From contig CM048844.1 in NCBI GenBank assembly GCA_026545765.1, positions 59,864,932-59,928,931 of the forward strand: a stretch of 64,000 nt of DNA, given 5' to 3'. Below, one piece after another: positions 63,348 through 64,000 of this stretch. The number at the start of each line of letters is the position of its first letter. Position 1 is the stretch's first letter. The notes under the pieces are model-generated. The model saw only the letters and a list, made by a program, of their open reading frames with translations. It had not been told where the DNA came from and ran no database searches. The DNA is from Plantago major. Its lineage: Eukaryota; Streptophyta; Magnoliopsida; Lamiales; Plantaginaceae. A program made the translations under genes and the position numbers.

Positions 63348-64000
63348 CACTACTACAAAAAAAAAACCCGGGGCATACCCCGTCTTCTTATATGCCGCTC
63401 GGACGAACTAAATTTGAGGAGAAGGACCCCATCCTTCTCGGGCGATTGACCTTCTTTGTTGGTGCTGGGCTAACCTCCGTTCTCTCAGAGCCTCAACCTC
63501 TTTCAAGAAGGCGGACATTGTTGCATCAAGTCTAGGTCGGATCGAAGCCACGAGCAGGCCAGTGTCGGCCGATCTCGGTTGTGTTCAAGTGATCCTCGAA
63601 AGGCAAACCTTGGACATAAGCACCGAGGGACGAAGGGTGGGAGATCTGACCGCCATGATTGTACTTCTTGCCCTCAGGCTAAATGAGAGCTCCACAAATT
63701 CACATTTGAGTAGGTCTTAGTCAAGACACCCTCAGACAAAGTCCGATCCGTCTCCATTCTTAAAGGCGGACCTCCCTCGGCCTCAAGTCGCGATCATCCG
63801 GTATCCAACCTTCCTCAAGCCTTTGGTCCACAGTACATCGAACCCGTCTTGGCCAGACCTCGTCATGCCCGACTCGAACAAAAACTTGCAGGAGTTCGAA
63901 GCAAGGAATTCTTGGGCAGCCCTTGTCCAGACCCCCAGAAGCTCTGTCAGCACCCACGAACTCGTCCAAACTATCTTGATGCACTTTCAAGTCAGTCTCC
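63348..64000 (+). mobile_element. Probable terminus of a CACTA (EnSpm-type) DNA transposon, cut by the window end
   Basis: At 63,348 the sequence reads CACTACTAC followed by a run of A, then CCCGGGGCATACCCCG. CACTA elements start with CACTAC plus A-rich DNA and continue with short GC-rich repeats, here seen as CGGGG/CCCCG pairs and CTTCTTATATGCCGCTCGG. The preceding GCA could be the 3-bp target duplication. The inner sequence to 64,000 holds no recognised transposase domain; frames on either strand are short. The other terminus is not in the window. Confidence 0.55.

Noticed and set aside
63760..63990. - strand frame of 76 codons near the window end
   Set aside because: No recognised domain, a similar-length frame reads on the other strand, and it lies inside the probable CACTA element.
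1..64000. Telomere repeats, tRNA and rRNA genes
   Set aside because: No TTTAGGG arrays, tRNA A/B-box cloverleaf or rDNA signature was seen on either strand by eye.
61075..64000. 3' LTR of the Tat element
   Set aside because: None of the 5' LTR landmarks (TGTTGATCT with AATATGTCAATC, or the CCTCGACA end) recurs in this span.

Overview
The window looks like plant nuclear heterochromatin. It holds one very large tandem satellite array (1 to about 53,629) that runs directly into a broken Ty3/gypsy LTR retrotransposon of the Tat lineage (about 53,630 to at least 61,074). Beyond that lie about 2.3 kb of retroelement-like or unidentified DNA and one apparent terminus of a CACTA-type DNA transposon (from 63,348 to the window end). 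A Tat element with two RNase H domains plus a CACTA terminus points to a seed plant. Nothing seen identifies the species. I found no intact host gene, tRNA, rRNA or CRISPR array.

Satellite. The monomer is about 160-170 bp, roughly 330 copies by division. Each monomer is itself three diverged copies (A, B, C) of a ~57-bp ancestral unit. All three begin GAGA(N)nTAAA, carry AAAGGAGT near the middle, and have an (A)ACGAA-type motif near position 40. The + strand is strongly purine-rich (about two thirds purine in a clean monomer, T only about 15-20%). The - strand therefore has few stop codons, and the many long - strand reading frames across the array are composition artefacts, not genes. The array is not uniform. 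Block I is 1-14,280. A divergent shoulder (14,280-16,380), a core where the monomer period is lost (16,380-18,500) and a second shoulder (18,500-19,700) follow. 19,700-34,400 is very regular, and 34,400-53,629 is a mixed block. There, full-length variant monomers recur at 5- and 6-monomer spacing (about 0.8 and 1.0 kb), which indicates higher-order repeats.

Retroelement. Order on the + strand: candidate 5' LTR (53,630-54,578), degenerate primer-binding site, leader, gag, aspartic protease, reverse transcriptase, RNase H, second (archaeal-type) RNase H, integrase ending at 61,074. This is the Tat order. Every domain is recognisable but broken by frequent frameshifts, so the element cannot encode its proteins as read here. 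The RT palm segment is present three times in tandem (about 331 bp each, 57,639-58,617). Downstream are a possible antisense transcription unit with a - strand AATAAAA signal and a two-copy repeat of about 150-165 bp. No 3' LTR matching the 5' one was found.

The strongest observations are the nested three-subunit origin of the satellite, hybrid subunits that show recombination in subunit register, and the parallel AAACGA/AAGCGA difference in all three subunits together with indel-dominated damage. The last may be a sequencing or methylation artefact rather than biology and should be settled before the array is interpreted.
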